64,000 bases of DNA. Source: Bacillota bacterium. Its GTDB lineage: Bacteria; Bacillota; Clostridia; Acetivibrionales; DSM-1351. Under the pieces are notes generated by a model. It was not told the DNA's origin. It searched no databases and worked only from the letters and a program-made list of their open reading frames with translations. The stretch covers positions 186,001 to 250,000 of the forward strand of contig JAEWCZ010000024.1 in the NCBI GenBank assembly GCA_023390335.1, given 5' to 3'. Position numbers and translations under genes: made by a program. Shown here piece by piece: positions 63,649-64,000 of this stretch (within the stretch, counting starts at the first letter, position 1; the number at the start of each line of letters is the position of its first letter).

Positions 63649-64000
63649 ATGAGTTTTAATTATTTTATCCCATCGAGAATACTTTTCGGTAAGGGGCAAC
63701 TCTCAAATTTGCATAATCAATGTTTGCCGGGAAAAAAAGCATTGATTGTCACTTCAGCCGGAACATCTATGAAAAGGCACGGTTATCTTGACAGGTTGGA
63801 AGAGGAGCTTAAAAAGGCAAATATACAATTCATTCTATTTGATAAAATATTACCAAATCCAATAAAACCTCATGTCATGGACGGAGCAAAACTTGCAAGG
63901 GAAAATGGCTGTGACTTCATTATTGGTCTTGGAGGCGGCAGTAGTATTGATTCTGCAAAATCTATTGCTGTAATGGCTACAAATGAAGGTGACTATTGGG
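63649..64000 (+). CDS. Iron-containing alcohol dehydrogenase (partial, runs off the window)
   Basis: The first 117 residues of a group III (iron-type) alcohol dehydrogenase: FIPSRILFGKGQLSNL at the start, KKALIVTSAGTSMKRHGYL, and the NAD(P)-binding IGLGGGSSIDSAKSIA. Metal ligands lie beyond the window. It is close to the BDH/YqdH-type enzymes and probably reduces butyraldehyde or acetaldehyde. It starts at ATG 63649 with AAAGGAGG 10 bases before. Separated from adhE by a terminator, so transcribed on its own. Confidence 0.9.
   Translation, partial: MSFNYFIPSRILFGKGQLSNLHNQCLPGKKALIVTSAGTSMKRHGYLDRLEEELKKANIQFILFDKILPNPIKPHVMDGAKLARENGCDFIIGLGGGSSIDSAKSIAVMATNEGDYW

Overview
The window reads as a chromosomal segment of an AT-rich, anaerobic, spore-forming, cellulolytic clostridium, closest in character to the mesophilic Ruminiclostridium (Clostridium cellulolyticum/papyrosolvens) group. 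The pointers are a secreted esterase with a type I dockerin (a cellulosome component), clostridial regulation (T-box trp operon, cobalamin riboswitch, Rex-type boxes before adhE), spore-associated genes (YtaF-like protein, collagen-like protein) and strong AGGAGG-type ribosome binding sites. The genus is inferred; the dockerin and the regulatory elements are seen directly.

Region 1 (1-8.3 kb) is a decaying accessory island. It holds a barstar-type immunity gene, two small unknown genes that resemble orphan immunity genes, a Sel1-repeat pseudogene, and a 3' fragment of tRNA-Thr(GGT) with its own terminator that looks like an old integration scar. Next come a 929-931 aa STAND-type NTPase with a TPR-like tail, a stand-alone GIY-YIG protein, an HNH gene split by a one-base shift in an A6 run, a gene with an early amber codon, and a DUF2971-like tail. 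This is the most defence-like part of the window.

Region 2 (8.5-18.4 kb) is mixed: an alpha/beta hydrolase (with a stray copy of its 3' end 2.3 kb downstream), a GrpB-family protein, a PksB/BaeB-like metallo-hydrolase, a membrane protein, a chemoreceptor, an isoprenylcysteine-methyltransferase-like protein, a secreted Ntn-hydrolase, the biotin transporter BioY and a family 4-type uracil-DNA glycosylase.

Region 3 (18.4-38.1 kb) includes an ABC-F ribosome-protection-type gene behind a transcription attenuator with a 31-codon leader ORF, the dockerin esterase, a TetR/zinc-ribbon operon, a small alarmone synthetase, a second chemoreceptor, an amidase, a eukaryote-type hexokinase and an aldo/keto reductase. 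A surface-glycoprotein cluster follows: GT2-TPR glycosyltransferase, collagen-like protein, and a three-part glycosyltransferase-methyltransferase-methyltransferase. Three copies of a roughly 220-305 bp foldback (MITE-like) element lie at 18.4, 32.0 and 37.8 kb.

Region 4 (38.1-45 kb) is a complete trpEGDCFBA operon on the minus strand behind a T-box leader with a TGG specifier. Region 5 (45-53.7 kb) carries YtaF, DUF1836, SGNH hydrolase, TPR, NA37 nucleoid protein, LtaS-like, CapA-like and DeoB genes.

Region 6 (53.7-64 kb) joins cobalamin and fermentation functions. A B12 riboswitch controls a btuFCD-type uptake operon whose ATPase has an extra C-terminal domain. Converging on it is a minus-strand trio: a corrinoid protein, a DUF1638 protein and a RACo-like corrinoid activator, with no methyltransferase gene in sight. 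AdhE, under Rex-like boxes, and a second iron-type alcohol dehydrogenase cut off by the window edge close the segment.
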